From an uncultured Parabacteroides sp. (lineage in GTDB: Bacteria; Bacteroidota; Bacteroidia; Bacteroidales; Tannerellaceae): DNA of 6,505 nucleotides. The notes under the pieces are model-generated. The model saw only the letters and a list, made by a program, of their open reading frames with translations, searched no databases and was not told the DNA's origin. Within the stretch, counting starts at the first letter, position 1. Every line of letters starts with the position of its first letter. Positions 5,590 through 6,505 of the stretch are shown here, piece after piece. The position numbers were made by a program, and so were the translations under genes. Where the stretch lies: NCBI GenBank assembly GCA_900552415.1, contig USAD01000162.1:1-6505 (forward strand), given 5' to 3'.

Positions 5590-6505
5590 ATGGAAAAAAA
5601 CACGAAAAAAGGCGTTAGTCGCCGAGAGTTTTTAGGCCTTTCCGCTTTAGGTTTGGCGAGTTTGACAATCCTCCCTAGCTGGTCTATCGATGGCGTAAAG
5701 ATCGCCCCGAGTGATCGAGTAGTTTTGGGCTTTATCGGTTTGGGACAGCAAGCCTTGTCTGATTTCAAGGGATTCGCTGCTTGTCCGGGTGTACAAGTTG
5801 CCGCATGTTGTGATGTCGATACGATGAAAACAGAGCGTTTCCGTAGACGTGTCGCTGAGTGGCAAGCCGCTAAGGGCATGAACCAACGTTGCGATAAATA
5901 TGAGTTCTATGAGGATTTGTTGGAGCGTAAGGATATCGATGCTATCGAGGTCGCTACTCCTGACCACTGGCATGCGTTAGCAACAATCCATGCTTGTCAA
6001 TCCGGTAAGGATGTTTATTGCCAGAAGCCTTTGGCATATACGATTTCTGAGGGTTTGGCTATGGTAAGAGCCGTTCGTGAGAATAAACGAGTACTGCAGG
6101 TAGGTAGCCAGCAACGTTCTAGCAAGGAGTTCCAGGCTGCTATCGATATGGTACAAAAAGGTGCGATCGGTCATATCGAGAAGATTTATGCCCGTGTAGG
6201 TGAGCCGCCTAAACCATTGGATTTGCCAGAGATGCCTGTTCCCGCAAATTTGAACTTCAATCAATGGATGGGTCCGTTGAATGATCCGAAAGTTCATTAT
6301 CATCCCGATTTGTGTCCTCCTATCTCTTTGGAGCCAGAGGAGAATGAGAAATTGTGGGGCGCATGGCGTTGGTACCAGGAGACTGGTAACGGTTATACCG
6401 CAGACTGGGGTGCTCACATGTTTGATATCGCTCAGGCAGCTATCGGTATGGATGGTTCTGGCCCAGTTGAGTTCACACCGAAGGGATATAACGGCACACA
6501 ATATT
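5590..6505 (+). CDS. Tat-exported Gfo/Idh/MocA family oxidoreductase, partial (3' end beyond window)
   Basis: The first 305 residues of an NAD(P)-dependent sugar-type oxidoreductase; the gene runs off the window with no stop. The N-terminus carries a twin-arginine signal (SRREFLGLSALG, residues 10-21), so it is exported folded, with cofactor, to the periplasm. The Rossmann fold begins at about 43 with GFIGLG (47-52) binding the nucleotide, followed by CDVD (74-77). DHWH (125-128) and QKP (145-147, Lys146) mark the active-site region; the usual family motif is EKP, so Gln replaces Glu. The second alpha/beta domain from about 180 includes QWMGP (225-229) and a GNGYTADWGAHMFDI block (266-280) whose Asp272 and His276 are likely active-site residues. 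Related Tat-exported proteins include GH109 glycosidases, which use NAD+ in a redox-assisted hydrolysis, so glycosidase activity cannot be excluded. The ATG at 5590 is chosen because it directly precedes the Tat motif. Substrate unknown. Confidence 0.9.
   Translation, partial: MEKNTKKGVSRREFLGLSALGLASLTILPSWSIDGVKIAPSDRVVLGFIGLGQQALSDFKGFAACPGVQVAACCDVDTMKTERFRRRVAEWQAAKGMNQRCDKYEFYEDLLERKDIDAIEVATPDHWHALATIHACQSGKDVYCQKPLAYTISEGLAMVRAVRENKRVLQVGSQQRSSKEFQAAIDMVQKGAIGHIEKIYARVGEPPKPLDLPEMPVPANLNFNQWMGPLNDPKVHYHPDLCPPISLEPEENEKLWGAWRWYQETGNGYTADWGAHMFDIAQAAIGMDGSGPVEFTPKGYNGTQY

Noticed and set aside
5454..6501. Three - strand open frames opposite the oxidoreductase gene
   Set aside because: The + strand frame encodes an unmistakable Tat signal, Rossmann fold and family motifs across the same bases.

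Overview
The window looks like the chromosome of a Bacteroidota gut bacterium, most likely Bacteroidales of the Bacteroides/Parabacteroides type. Several signals support this. TAnnTTTG promoter -7 elements lie ahead of several transcription units. Leaders are AT-rich with weak or absent Shine-Dalgarno sequences. Two secreted proteins are lipoproteins with SPII signal peptides. Two protein families are typical of the phylum: a PCMD-domain lipoprotein and an OMP beta-barrel. Both tRNA genes lack an encoded CCA end. The genus is an inference; no marker gene settles it.

Layout, all on the + strand: (1) 54-2165, a complete S9-family serine peptidase lipoprotein resembling dipeptidyl-peptidase 5. 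(2) 2306-2857, a reverse-type rubrerythrin (rubredoxin domain first, diiron domain second), ended by a strong intrinsic terminator. (3) 3047-3219, a two-gene tRNA unit, tRNA-Ser(CGA) then tRNA-Val(GAC), with its own -7 element and terminator. (4) 3263-3558, about 300 bp without a gene, holding a four-to-five copy 22-bp tandem repeat, a hairpin and a second set of inverted/direct repeats that can pair in two ways. (5) 3559-5449, a two-gene operon of a PCMD-domain lipoprotein and a small outer-membrane beta-barrel. (6) 5590 to the window end, the first 305 codons of a Tat-exported Gfo/Idh/MocA-family oxidoreductase that continues past the edge.

The content is mainly cell-envelope nutrient handling (peptide cleavage, a probable glycan-related lipoprotein/barrel pair, a periplasmic sugar-type oxidoreductase) plus one cytosolic peroxide-defence protein and tRNAs. 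I see no mobile element, CRISPR array, phage gene or defence system. The least explained parts are the repeat-rich leader at 3349-3536 and the PCMD/beta-barrel operon behind it.
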